A DNA stretch of 64,000 nt from contig JACTMJ010000004.1 of the NCBI GenBank assembly GCA_014584705.1, positions 62,001-126,000 on the forward strand, given 5' to 3'. The translations under genes and the position numbers were made by a program. Positions within the stretch are counted from its first letter, which is position 1, and each line of letters begins with the position of its first letter. The notes under the pieces are model-generated. The model saw only the letters and a list, made by a program, of their open reading frames with translations, was not told the DNA's origin and ran no database searches. Source of the DNA: Acidobacteriota bacterium. Its GTDB lineage: Bacteria > Acidobacteriota > Terriglobia > Bryobacterales > Bryobacteraceae. Positions 8,435 through 16,830 of this stretch are shown here, one piece after another.

Positions 8435-8806
8435 ATGAAACGCTCGAAATACGGTGACGATTTTCTCAACTGGACGCGTCGCGCGGGCCGCGGCCTGGAG
8501 AGAGAAGAGGCAATGCGGCGCGTGATTCACAGCATCCCGTTCGGCAAGGTGTCCACTTACGCGCACGTCGCGGCGGCAGCGGGCTACCCCGGTTATCATC
8601 GCCAGGTTGCGCAATTGCTGCGCCGTGAGGGCCATACGCTTCCATGGCAGCGCGTGGTGGGCGCTGGTGGTGAGATCAAAACCAAGGGCGAAAGCGAACA
8701 GGTTCAGCGTCACCTCCTCAAATCCGAGGGAGTTCGCTTCCAGGGCGAGCGAGTGGACATGAGTGCTTGCGAGTATTCATTCCGAATGTGGGAGGTATGG
8801 GGCTGA
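8435..8806 (+). CDS. Alkyltransferase-like protein (ATL, MGMT family without catalytic Cys)
   Basis: Related to the DNA-binding domain of O6-alkylguanine-DNA alkyltransferase. The motif that should be PCHR with the alkyl-accepting cysteine reads LPWQRVVGAGG (residues about 69-79), so Trp replaces Cys. This is the hallmark of ATL proteins, which bind O6-alkylguanine and hand it to nucleotide excision repair. The helix-turn-helix region (IPFGKVSTYAHVAAAAGYPGYHRQVAQLL) is intact, including the Arg finger. Length 123 is slightly longer than typical ATLs because of about 20 extra N-terminal residues. The start is the ATG at 8435; upstream frame is unrelated. Confidence 0.88.
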   Translation: MKRSKYGDDFLNWTRRAGRGLEREEAMRRVIHSIPFGKVSTYAHVAAAAGYPGYHRQVAQLLRREGHTLPWQRVVGAGGEIKTKGESEQVQRHLLKSEGVRFQGERVDMSACEYSFRMWEVWG

Positions 8807-8849
8807 TCGCGCCGTGAGTCCGGCGGAGCGCCCCTCATTCCCTCTTTCT

Positions 8850-9671
8850 CTATAGCTTCTGCACCCGGCGAAGCGTGTACATTTCCGGATGCGGACTCCC
8901 GTCGAGAAGAGTGCGCCATTCGTCATCCACGTGAATGATTTTTCCCGTAATGTGATTCGATTGCGCGGAGGCCAGGAAGAGCGTGGGATCTATCTGCTTG
9001 GCCGGGGAGACCCCGCCGGTACTTCGCACGCGCAAAGCCATCTCCTCGTCTCGCCAACCGGCTCGCTCGCCCGCCTCCAGAATCTGGTCGGTCATGTGTG
9101 TGTAGGAGTTCCCCGGCGCGAGGCAGTTGATCTGCACATTGTGGTTCAGCAGTTCCTCCGCCAGCGTTTCCACCATGCGGCCCAATGCCGCCTTTGCCGC
9201 GGCGTACGCGGTGAAGTTGGGTCTGGCGTTCGAGATGCCTCCCCCTCCCAAGACGATGATCTTGCCGCGCCGACGCTCCACCATTTCCGGCAGAATCAGA
9301 CGGATGCAGTTCATCACACCCACCAGGTTTGTTTGCAGAGTGTCGTCCCATGCCTCGCGGGAACTTTCCCAAAACGGCCCGATCGGGCCCTGCACCGCGG
9401 CGGCCGCAACCAGGATGTCCAGCTTTCCCATCCGGGCGCGAACCTCGCCGATGCGTTGCGAAAGCACGTCGAAATCGCGGACATCGGCACAGATCGGAAA
9501 GCCCTGTCCGCCCTTCGCTTCTATTTCCAACTGAGTCAGGCGTAGTTCCGCCTCCGTCCTCGCCAGAAGCGCCACGCGGCATCCGGCTTCCGCCAAACCC
9601 AGTGCCAGTCGTTTCCCGATGCCCCGGCCCGCGCCTGTAACCAGCGCGCACTTGTCCTTGAGATCTTTCAA
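8850..9671 (-). CDS. SDR family oxidoreductase
   Basis: A classical-length (273 residue) short-chain dehydrogenase/reductase. The cofactor loop TGAGRGIG is at residues 13-20, an Arg after strand 2 (ARTE) suggests NADP preference, and the catalytic YxxxK is in FTAYAAAKAALGRM with a Ser upstream in GGGGISNARPNF. The usual NNAG motif is replaced by VAAAAVQGPIG, a deviation. The start is TTG at 9671 with GGAGCAGG about 8 bp upstream. The substrate is unknown. It is convergent with the ATL gene and 98 bp downstream of the AI-2E-type permease gene on the same strand. Confidence 0.88.
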   Translation of the reverse strand: MKDLKDKCALVTGAGRGIGKRLALGLAEAGCRVALLARTEAELRLTQLEIEAKGGQGFPICADVRDFDVLSQRIGEVRARMGKLDILVAAAAVQGPIGPFWESSREAWDDTLQTNLVGVMNCIRLILPEMVERRRGKIIVLGGGGISNARPNFTAYAAAKAALGRMVETLAEELLNHNVQINCLAPGNSYTHMTDQILEAGERAGWRDEEMALRVRSTGGVSPAKQIDPTLFLASAQSNHITGKIIHVDDEWRTLLDGSPHPEMYTLRRVQKL

Positions 9672-9769
9672 TTCGATTGCCTGCTCCCCAGATTGGATAT
9701 GTGTCTCCGCCTGATCGGTTTCTCAAAATCGGGCGGCCCGCGGTGGTCGCGAATCATCCGCGGAAGCAT

Positions 9770-10861
9770 CTAGCCGGCGCGGGCACGACTCTTGCTCTGC
9801 AGATCAAGCAGCGGGATCGAGTGCAATGTCTGCTCCTGCTCCACCAGGGCTTCCCGGTATCCCTTGAGCATCCCCACGCAGGTAGCCACGATCACCGGCC
9901 CCAGGATCACCCCAATAAATCCAAAAGCCTCCAGCCCTCCCAGCAAGCTGACGAGCACCAACAGTTCGTTCAGTCGCGCTCGGCCCGCGATCAGAATCGG
10001 ACGCAGCACCTTATCCGAACTGCTCACGAAGACAAAGCCTAACACGATCAGCAGCACTCCCCGCCAAGCGTCCCCGTTGAAGATCATGTACGTTCCCATG
10101 GGTGCCCAGACCAGGGATGGCCCGATCACTGGCAGGAATGCCAGAACTCCCAGCACCAGGCCCCACACCAGAGGCGACGGCAGACCAAGCACCCAGAACG
10201 TGAGCCCGCCCAGCAGTCCTTGCACCATCGAGACCACCACGCTGCTCAGGATGGTGGCCTGAATCATATCCGTAGCCTCGCCAATCATCCGGTCCCTGGT
10301 ATCCTCACCCACGGGTGCGACATCCTTGATCACCTGCATCAGCCGGGGGCCATCCCGGAATAGATAGAACATCGTCATCAGGAATATCAGCAGGTGGAAC
10401 ATCGAATGGATGATCGTGCTGAGAATATCTGTAATCTGAGTGGCCACAAAGGTGGTTCCGCTCTGGATACGTTCCCGGTATTGTTCCTGAATATCGCCGA
10501 TGGGAATGCCCGCTTCCCTCGCCACCGCTTCCACTCGGTCAGCCGCACGGTCGAGAAATCCCTGCGGCATCCCCCGAACGGCCGCATTCGCTTCCTGGAT
10601 TAAAGTGATGGAAAGCCACGTCATCGGACCCACCAGGCTCACCAGCACGAAGAGCAGCGTCACCGCAGCCGCCACCGTCCGGTTCCCCAGCAGGCGTCGC
10701 ACGCGGATATGCACGGGGAAGAAAAAGATCGCGAGTATGGATCCCCAGGCAAGCGGCTGAAAATACGGGGAAATTACGTCGTAAAGCAGCACCAGCGCCA
10801 ACACGATGAAGGCCCACCATGTGACGTTTCGGAAGCTGACGGAATTGGACGACCCTGCCAT
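9770..10861 (-). CDS. AI-2E family transporter (PerM-like membrane protein), full length
   Basis: A 363-residue inner-membrane protein of the AI-2E/PerM exporter superfamily. Hydrophobic helices lie near residues 15-55 and 65-90, then a soluble segment (about 100-160), and the conserved C-terminal membrane block including VSMVQGLLGGLTFWVLGLP, the family GVLAFLPVIGPSLVW motif and FGFIGVILGPVIVA. The start is the ATG at 10861. Substrates differ widely in this family (AI-2, ions, small molecules), so no substrate is assigned. A half-length relative is encoded at 35453-35980. Confidence 0.9.
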   Translation of the reverse strand: MAGSSNSVSFRNVTWWAFIVLALVLLYDVISPYFQPLAWGSILAIFFFPVHIRVRRLLGNRTVAAAVTLLFVLVSLVGPMTWLSITLIQEANAAVRGMPQGFLDRAADRVEAVAREAGIPIGDIQEQYRERIQSGTTFVATQITDILSTIIHSMFHLLIFLMTMFYLFRDGPRLMQVIKDVAPVGEDTRDRMIGEATDMIQATILSSVVVSMVQGLLGGLTFWVLGLPSPLVWGLVLGVLAFLPVIGPSLVWAPMGTYMIFNGDAWRGVLLIVLGFVFVSSSDKVLRPILIAGRARLNELLVLVSLLGGLEAFGFIGVILGPVIVATCVGMLKGYREALVEQEQTLHSIPLLDLQSKSRARAG

Positions 10862-10925
10862 GCCATGCCCAAATTCAGTATATCGGAGCAGTCAGTCAGT
10901 GGCCTTAGATTTGGACGCGCAATCT

Positions 10926-11717
10926 CTAATCAATCACACGCGCTGAGAGGATCTTGTCGAGATTCGGAAACTCCCTTGCCAGATAGGCCTCACCCTCGCC
11001 TTCGATCCTGGGCTGTTGCGGAGCTTCTCCATAGCGGCTGTCGATCGAATCCACGGAATCCATCCCGCGCACGACCTTCCCAATCGGAGCGAAGCCCATG
11101 TTGTCTAGGCGTGGATTATCTCCCAGATTGATAAATAGCTGCGTGGTCCGTGTATTTCTGCCCGCGGTGGCAAACGTGACAATCCCGCGCGTATTGCTCT
11201 GCAGAACGGGATCATCTTGAATTTCGGAACCGTCCCACTTGGCGGTGAGCAGCGGGTTGGCCGCGATGCCGAATTGCACAACAAAGCCCGGTACCACCCG
11301 GAAGAACCGCGCACCGTCAAAATAGCCGGAGTCCACCAGTTCCCGGAAGCGAGCCACGCCGAGCGGAGCCCAGTCCTTGTGCAGCTCAATATCGATATCG
11401 CCTTTGGTCGTTTTCAGGCGCACCGTGAATACGTTCGGATCCTTCGGTGCCACCCGCGCCGGCGTGGGCTGCGCGGGCCGGGTTCCCGTAGCGGCACCCT
11501 TCGCGGCCGGTTCCTCCGCGGCGGGTGCCTCCGGTGGAACACTCTCCGTGGAGCTTGCCTCAGCCGGGGCCGGTTTCGGCTCGGCCGCCTGGCCGCCAGA
11601 AGCCGCCGGAGCCGCGCTCTGGTTTGCAGCGGGTGGAGCCTGCTCTTTCTGTTGGCAGGAAATCAGCAGGAGCACGGCGAGCATTGCCGCGAAGGTGAGG
11701 AGACGCAAAGACTTCAT
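10926..11717 (-). CDS. Lipoprotein cyclophilin-type peptidyl-prolyl isomerase
   Basis: A secreted, lipid-anchored proline isomerase. The N-terminus MKSLRLLTFAAMLAVLLLISCQQ is a lipoprotein signal with lipobox LISC. A low-complexity Ala/Pro/Glu linker of about 60 residues follows, then a bacterial single-domain cyclophilin (FTVRLKTTKGDIDIELHKDWAP onward) with GARFFRVVPGFVVQFG and TRTTQLFINLGDNPRLD. Some canonical catalytic-site residues are changed relative to E. coli PpiA/B, common in this subgroup. 263 residues. A second cyclophilin lipoprotein of the same design lies at 20728-21390. Confidence 0.91.
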   Translation of the reverse strand: MKSLRLLTFAAMLAVLLLISCQQKEQAPPAANQSAAPAASGGQAAEPKPAPAEASSTESVPPEAPAAEEPAAKGAATGTRPAQPTPARVAPKDPNVFTVRLKTTKGDIDIELHKDWAPLGVARFRELVDSGYFDGARFFRVVPGFVVQFGIAANPLLTAKWDGSEIQDDPVLQSNTRGIVTFATAGRNTRTTQLFINLGDNPRLDNMGFAPIGKVVRGMDSVDSIDSRYGEAPQQPRIEGEGEAYLAREFPNLDKILSARVID

Positions 11718-11856
11718 GATCGTGGAGTTCCGCTATACCCGACGGCGAACGCGGAAACTATGAGCATAGCGAATGCCGCCGTCTCGCGCACACTCCCCCC
11801 GTGTGAACTCTCCATGCAGCCCACCGGTACCGCCTTGACGTTCCGGCTCGATCCGC

Positions 11857-12087
11857 CTACGTGTCGGTCTTCGCCGCGTGGACGCGGGCCACCGTGTGCC
11901 CGGCTCCCACCGGACCCTTTCCGGCACCTCCGGCATTCGAGAAATGCATCAATCCCGTCTTTGGACGGCTCGCCTCTCGCGCGGCGCGGATCTCCTCCGG
12001 CGTACGCACGTCCGGCTCGGACATCTTCGCATGCAGTTTCGCACGCGCTACTTGGCGTTTGTGCCGCTTTTCAAGTCGCTTGTCCAT
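11857..12087 (-). CDS. Small basic hypothetical protein, 76 residues
   Basis: No family recognised. It begins MDKRLEKRHKRQVARAKLHAK, a strongly basic helix, followed by an Ala/Glu helix (RTPEEIRAAREASRPK) and a Gly-rich tail (SNAGGAGKGPVGAGHT). It could be a nucleic-acid-associated small protein, but this is inference from charge only. ATG start with a weak GAAG upstream. It lies in a loosely packed stretch with no operon partner. Possibly real because the opposite and other frames here are less protein-like. Confidence 0.5.
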   Translation of the reverse strand: MDKRLEKRHKRQVARAKLHAKMSEPDVRTPEEIRAAREASRPKTGLMHFSNAGGAGKGPVGAGHTVARVHAAKTDT

Positions 12088-12148
12088 ACTTCAAACCTAC
12101 ACTGGAATGGACGAAAATAACCCATCGAAAGTAACGATGATCCAACTC

Positions 12149-12442
12149 CTAACGGCGCTTCGTCCGCGCCACGGGGGAGAGTTCGCGCGTCAACTGAATC
12201 CAACGTTCCCGGCGCGTTTGTGCCTCACAGACTTCATAAGAAAACCCGGTAGGCGGAGTGCCCGAAGGAAAGGCGTTCATCTCGTCATAGACAGCCATTA
12301 ACTCCTCCCGAATATTGTTCGATTCCGAGATCACCAGCCACGCACGTGCGTTTGAAAGCCCGTAAACTCCCGGTGCGGAGGGAGCGTTTTTCCAGATTGA
12401 AGCCCGTGTGAATGACTTTGCGGTATGGCAGCCGAATGACAT
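12149..12442 (-). CDS. Small protein with degenerate GIY-YIG-like pattern
   Basis: 97 residues from ATG 12442. Residues 24-48 (PGVYGLSNARAW followed by LVISESNNIREEL) follow the spacing of a GIY-YIG nuclease core (pGvY...YVGeS.nlreRl), but the second tyrosine/glycine pair is replaced by VI. The C-terminus FSYEVCEAQTRRERWIQLTREL is helical and charged. It may be a compact, catalytically altered GIY-YIG relative; I cannot exclude chance similarity. The upstream extension of the frame to 12550 is Arg-rich and not protein-like, so I use the inner ATG. Confidence 0.5.
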   Translation of the reverse strand: MSFGCHTAKSFTRASIWKNAPSAPGVYGLSNARAWLVISESNNIREELMAVYDEMNAFPSGTPPTGFSYEVCEAQTRRERWIQLTRELSPVARTKRR

Positions 12443-12648
12443 GATTCTCAATCCGACGAAATCGTTCGGGCTGGCTCCTGAGACATCAGACCGCCAGCCA
12501 TCCCGAAGCAGAAGCCGGAATCTCCGCCATCCACTCCGAAAAACACCCAACGCGGTTGGACGTCCAGCGGGCGCCTACGATTTCATGGAATGCGATCTTT
12601 ACTCTCCCTCCCCCGTCCCCAACGGCAATTGCACGTAAACTGGAACTT

Positions 12649-13857
12649 ATGCAACGCAGGCAATTTGTGAAACTATCCAGTGTGCACGCGGTGGGAGCAG
12701 CCGTGCTCAGCGCCCAAACCCCAGGCGCTCATTCCGCAAGTGACCCGGTCCGCGTCGGAACCATCGGCAGCGGCGGGCGCGGCACCTATCTGACGGGCGA
12801 GTTCAAGGAAGTCGGCGCGCAAGTGAACGCCGTATGCGACGTCTATGAGCCCAACCTGGAGCGCGGATTGGCCGCTGCTTCCACCGGTGCGAAGGCCTAC
12901 ACCGATTACCGTCGCATGCTCGACGACAAGAACCTCGATGCCGTGATCATCGCGACGCCGGACCATTGGCACTCGAAGATGTTGATTGACGCCGTCAGTG
13001 CCGGAAAGGACGTCTACATCGAAAAGCCGATGAGCCATACGATCCCCGACGGCTTCGCCATGGTCAAGGCCGTGCGCGACACGAAGCGGATCGTACAGGT
13101 GGGCACGCAGCGGCGCAGTTCCCCGCTCTTTCAGGAAGAAAAGGGCATCATGGATTCCGGCGTTCTGGGCCCCGTCCGGCTGGTAACTTCGCAGTGGCTC
13201 AATTATCGCGACGGCCTGAGTTCCGCGAAACTTAAAGGCAAGATCGATTGGAAGCAGTGGCTTGGCCCCGCCCCCGCGCGCGAGCTGGACGACAGCCGCT
13301 TCTTCAACTGGCTCTTCTATGAAGATTATTCGCACGGGCTGATGGTAGGCCAGGCCGCGCACATCGTCGATTGCATCCAGTGGTTCATGAATGCCGGTGC
13401 GCCTCTGGCCGTTACCTGCACGGCCGGCAAGATCAACCAGGTGGGCGCGGAAACCCCGGAAACCTCCAGCATGGCAATTGAGTTTCCGGAGAATTTCCTG
13501 GCGATCTTCACCCTGGGCTACCAGGCCATGCGCTACCACTGGTCACAGGATCAGATCAAGCAATTCCACGGGAGCAAGGCGCGTTTCGATGTCATGCGCG
13601 AAGGCTACACCCTCTATATGCAGAGCAGCCGGCGCATCGAGAAGCCCACCCGTGAAAAGCTGGAGCTGGGTTCGTTTGAACCGGCAAGCAGGGCGCATAT
13701 CCGCAATTTCCTCGATTGCGTCCGCTCCCGCCAAGAGCCCAATTCGCCCGTCGAGACCGGGCTGAACACGTCCATCGCGCTGGCGATGTCGTTCGAATCG
13801 ATGCGCAGCGGCCGCCGCATCCGCTGGAACGCCGCTACGCGAAAGACGGAAAGCTAA
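12649..13857 (+). CDS. Tat-exported Gfo/Idh/MocA family oxidoreductase
   Basis: A nicotinamide-dependent sugar dehydrogenase-like protein of 402 residues. The N-terminus MQRRQFVKLSSVHAVGAAVL is a twin-arginine signal (RRQFVK). The Rossmann loop is VGTIGSGGRGTYL; the conserved EKPMSHT gives the family EKP motif after VIIATPDHWHSKM; the C-terminal alpha/beta domain follows with HGLMVGQAAHIVDCIQWF. Exported members in Acidobacteria and Planctomycetes are thought to act on glycosides, some as 3-ketosugar dehydrogenases; the substrate here is inferred only. The 206 bp upstream hold no recognisable gene or promoter. Confidence 0.87.
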   Translation: MQRRQFVKLSSVHAVGAAVLSAQTPGAHSASDPVRVGTIGSGGRGTYLTGEFKEVGAQVNAVCDVYEPNLERGLAAASTGAKAYTDYRRMLDDKNLDAVIIATPDHWHSKMLIDAVSAGKDVYIEKPMSHTIPDGFAMVKAVRDTKRIVQVGTQRRSSPLFQEEKGIMDSGVLGPVRLVTSQWLNYRDGLSSAKLKGKIDWKQWLGPAPARELDDSRFFNWLFYEDYSHGLMVGQAAHIVDCIQWFMNAGAPLAVTCTAGKINQVGAETPETSSMAIEFPENFLAIFTLGYQAMRYHWSQDQIKQFHGSKARFDVMREGYTLYMQSSRRIEKPTREKLELGSFEPASRAHIRNFLDCVRSRQEPNSPVETGLNTSIALAMSFESMRSGRRIRWNAATRKTES

Positions 13858-13934
13858 CCCGCAATCGCGGGCAAGGGGCCGCCGTGGCTGCAACCTCGCG
13901 GCGATCGGCGCGTCCCTTTATGTTTGGAGGAAGA

Positions 13935-16100
13935 ATGAGCATGCAAGAGTCTCTCTGGAACCGGCGTCTGGGCCGGATCGCATTCGTCGTCGCGCTCTCG
14001 GGAACCTTGCTTGCCAGCATTGCCGCTGGCCAGGGAAATACCCCCGCGGCTACGGAGGGGAAAAGCGTGCTTTTGGATCCATGGAGCGGACCCTACGGGG
14101 GCGTGCCCCCGTTCAACCAAGTTAAGGTGGCGCAGTTCCAGCCCGCGCTCGAAGAGGCGATGGCCAAGAATCTCGAAGCTATCGATGCCATCGCCAGCAA
14201 TCCCGCGCCGCCGGACTTTGAGAACACCATCGCGGCAATGGAGCGTGCCGGCACGCTCATGAATCGTGTGATGCCCATCTACGACGTCTGGTCCTCAAAT
14301 ATGTCGACCAGTGATTTTCAGGAAGTGGAGCGCGTTCTCGAGCCAAGGCTCTCGGCCTATCGCGACAAGATCCAGCAGAATTCCGCGCTCTTTGCCCGCA
14401 TTGAAGCGGTCTGGCTCTCACCCGCGAAGGCCAAACTGACTCCGGAACAGCAGCGCCTCGTCTGGGACTACTACACCGATTTTGTGCGCGCCGGCGCAAA
14501 GCTCAGCGCGGCTCAGAAGCAGCGCATCTCCGAGATCAACCAGCGTCTGGCCGCTCTTTACACTCAGTTCAGCAACAACCTCCTCCATGATGAAGAGGAC
14601 TACGTGCTCTTCCTGAATGCTGACCAGTTGAGCGGCCTCCCCAAGTCCCTGATCGACGCCGCGGCGGAGGCTGCGCGCGAACGCAAGCAGCCGGGCAAGT
14701 ACGCCATCACCAATACCCGCTCTTCGATGGAACCCTTCCTCACCTTCAGTTCAGAGCGCGCGCTGCGGGAGAAGGTCTGGCGCACGTACTATAGCCGCGG
14801 CGACAACGGCGGCAAGTACGACAACAACGCCATCATTTCGGAGATTCTCAAGCTGCGCTCGGAACGCTCCAAGCTGCAAGGCTACGAAACCTTCGCCGCG
14901 CGCGCCCTCGAGAAGCAGGTTGCCAAGACGCCCCAGGCGGCAATGGACCTCATGATGAAGGTCTGGCCGGCGGCCATCGCCCGTGTGAAAGAAGAAGTGG
15001 CCGACATGCAGGCCATCGCGGACAAAGAGAACGCCGGCATTCGAATCGAACCTTGGGACTACCGCTACTATGCCGAAAAGGTCCGCAAGGCCAAGTACGA
15101 TCTTGATTCCAACGAGGTGAAGGAATACCTCCAACTGGAGCACTTGCGCGAAGCCATGTTCTGGGCCGCGAAGAAGCTCTACGGATTTGATTTTGAGCCG
15201 GTCTCAAACGTCCCTGTCTTCCATCCCGATGTTCGCGTGTGGGAAGTAAAGCGCGCCGGCAAGCACGTGGGACTCTGGTATTTCGACCCTTACGCACGGG
15301 CGGGCAAACGCTCCGGCGCATGGATGACGGCATACCGGGATCAGCAGCGCCTGATCGGCAACATCACCACCATCGTTTCGAACAACTCGAACTTCGTCAA
15401 AGGCGCGCCGGGCGAGCCGGTGCTCATCTCCTGGGACGATGCCGAGACACTCTTCCACGAGTTCGGTCACGCCATTCACGGCCTGGCTTCCAACGTCACG
15501 TATCCGTCGCTCTCCGGCACCTCCGTCGCCCGGGATTTTGTCGAGATGCCATCGCAGATCAACGAACACTGGCTCTCAACGCCGGAGATCCTGAACGAGT
15601 TCGCGCGTCACTACAAGACCGGCAAGGCAATGCCGGAGTCGCTGCGCAAGAAGATCGAGAATGCCTCCAAATTCAACCAGGGCTTCGCCACCACGGAGTT
15701 CCTCGCCAGCGCCTTGATCGACATGAAGCTGCACACGCTCAAGGACGCATCGCACGTGGATCCGGATCGCTTCGAACGCGAAACCCTCGCCGCGCTCGGA
15801 ATGCCGAAAGAATTGCCCATGCGCCACCGCACCCCTCAGTTCGCACACATCTTTTCGAGTGAAGGTTACGCGGCGGGCTACTACTCCTACCTGTGGGCGG
15901 ATGCGCTCACAGCGGATGCATGGGAAGCGTTTCTCGAAGGCAAAGGCCCATGGGATCCCAAGGTCGCCTCGCGCTTCTATAACGACATTCTGAGCCGAGG
16001 GAACACCGTGGACCCGCAGGAAGCCTATCGCGAGTTCCGCGGCCGGGATATGGATACCAATGCGCTCATGCGCGATCGCGGCTTCCCGGTAACGAAGTAA
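13935..16100 (+). CDS. dcp: Exported M3 family peptidyl-dipeptidase (Dcp-like)
   Basis: A zinc metallopeptidase of the M3 (thimet/Dcp) family that trims oligopeptides. The zinc motif HEFGH is at residues 508-512 (LFHEFGHAIHG), with the distal glutamate in DFVEMPSQINEHW and the substrate-binding tail FSSEGYAAGYYSYLWADAL. A signal peptide (RIAFVVALSGTLLASIAAGQ) sends it to the periplasm. Two starts are possible: ATG 13935, 4 bp after GGAGG, or ATG 13941, 10 bp after it. Length 721 agrees with Dcp. It follows the Gfo/Idh/MocA gene by 77 bp; no functional link is evident. Confidence 0.93.
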   Translation: MSMQESLWNRRLGRIAFVVALSGTLLASIAAGQGNTPAATEGKSVLLDPWSGPYGGVPPFNQVKVAQFQPALEEAMAKNLEAIDAIASNPAPPDFENTIAAMERAGTLMNRVMPIYDVWSSNMSTSDFQEVERVLEPRLSAYRDKIQQNSALFARIEAVWLSPAKAKLTPEQQRLVWDYYTDFVRAGAKLSAAQKQRISEINQRLAALYTQFSNNLLHDEEDYVLFLNADQLSGLPKSLIDAAAEAARERKQPGKYAITNTRSSMEPFLTFSSERALREKVWRTYYSRGDNGGKYDNNAIISEILKLRSERSKLQGYETFAARALEKQVAKTPQAAMDLMMKVWPAAIARVKEEVADMQAIADKENAGIRIEPWDYRYYAEKVRKAKYDLDSNEVKEYLQLEHLREAMFWAAKKLYGFDFEPVSNVPVFHPDVRVWEVKRAGKHVGLWYFDPYARAGKRSGAWMTAYRDQQRLIGNITTIVSNNSNFVKGAPGEPVLISWDDAETLFHEFGHAIHGLASNVTYPSLSGTSVARDFVEMPSQINEHWLSTPEILNEFARHYKTGKAMPESLRKKIENASKFNQGFATTEFLASALIDMKLHTLKDASHVDPDRFERETLAALGMPKELPMRHRTPQFAHIFSSEGYAAGYYSYLWADALTADAWEAFLEGKGPWDPKVASRFYNDILSRGNTVDPQEAYREFRGRDMDTNALMRDRGFPVTK

Positions 16101-16118
16101 GCGCAAACCGACGAGCGC

Positions 16119-16508
16119 CTAGGCAACGCAGGTGAGATCAGGACAGCGGAGCAATCGGCTGTCCTGAGTTAACAGGGTCATTTTCATCTCCGCGGCAGTT
16201 GCGGCCAGGAATCGATCCGCGGGATCTTCATGCTCCAGACGGATTAGCCGGGAACGATGGACAATCGCGAAAGTCAACGGAGCCTGCTTTACCGGCAAGA
16301 TCTCCATCGCGCGGGAAATCCATCGGGACGGCGCCTCGGCGACGGGAAGCCGGCCTCGCTCAATAAGCAAATGGGCCTCCCAGACACTGATCGCGCTCAG
16401 CCAGAGTTCATTGCCCTGCCCTTCAATCAATTTCAGTTGTGCCTTGGATAGACGCTTGTCGGCGAGCAGATACCAGAGCCAGACATGCGTGTCCAGTAAC
16501 GCCTTCAT
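16119..16508 (-). CDS. PIN-domain toxin (VapC-like ribonuclease)
   Basis: A 129-residue PIN-domain endoribonuclease. It starts MKALLDTHVWLWYLL with the first acidic residue, has the second acid in SAISVWEAHLLIERG, and the third set in EDPADRFLAATAAEM; the last strand is TLLTQDSRLL. The start ATG overlaps the antitoxin stop by 4 bp (ATGA), so the two are translationally coupled. The type is the DTHxWLWxL subgroup that pairs with Phd/YefM antitoxins. All catalytic acids are present, so the toxin is likely active. Confidence 0.93.
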   Translation of the reverse strand: MKALLDTHVWLWYLLADKRLSKAQLKLIEGQGNELWLSAISVWEAHLLIERGRLPVAEAPSRWISRAMEILPVKQAPLTFAIVHRSRLIRLEHEDPADRFLAATAAEMKMTLLTQDSRLLRCPDLTCVA

Positions 16509-16744
16509 TTGGAAAGTGCTTCCCAATCCTCGGTTGCCACGGGGCTCACCAAATCCCCGACAGGTCCCTTCAGCGTTCCTTTGAGCGCTCCGTAGGCCGA
16601 CTTGCGCGACGCGCGCGGAGGTGGATACACCACGGCGAGCGTCACTCCGTTCTTCAGAATTTCCACCGGCTCGCCCGTCTGACGCACCTGCTCTAGGAGC
16701 CGCAAACAGACAGCCTTGAATTCGGATACGTTAATCTGCTCCAT
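16505..16744 (-). CDS. Phd/YefM-type antitoxin
   Basis: 79 residues beginning MEQINVSEFKAVCLRLLEQVRQTGEPVEILKNG, the typical Phd/YefM DNA-binding N-terminal domain, with a C-terminal toxin-binding tail that includes VATEDWEAL. It is the upstream gene of a two-gene unit with the PIN toxin and overlaps it by 4 bp. A 27-bp near-perfect palindrome lies directly upstream of its start and is the likely autoregulatory operator. Confidence 0.92.
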   Translation of the reverse strand: MEQINVSEFKAVCLRLLEQVRQTGEPVEILKNGVTLAVVYPPPRASRKSAYGALKGTLKGPVGDLVSPVATEDWEALSK

Positions 16745-16750
16745 GGCTTA

Positions 16751-16777
16751 ACTATAGTCATCTCAAATGACCATAGT
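16751..16777. promoter_or_regulatory. Palindromic operator upstream of the Phd/PIN operon
   Basis: Arms ACTATAGTCAT (16751-16761) and ATGACCATAGT (16767-16777) are inverted copies matching at 10 of 11 positions around a 5-bp centre CTCAA. The palindrome ends 6 bp before the antitoxin start codon region on the minus strand. Phd/YefM antitoxins are known to repress their own promoters by binding such palindromes; the assignment to this antitoxin is inference from position and symmetry. Confidence 0.75.
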
Positions 16778-16830
16778 CAAACCATCAATCTCACCAGGAC
16801 TGCCACCGGCACAGCCAGTCCCTTCAGCCA

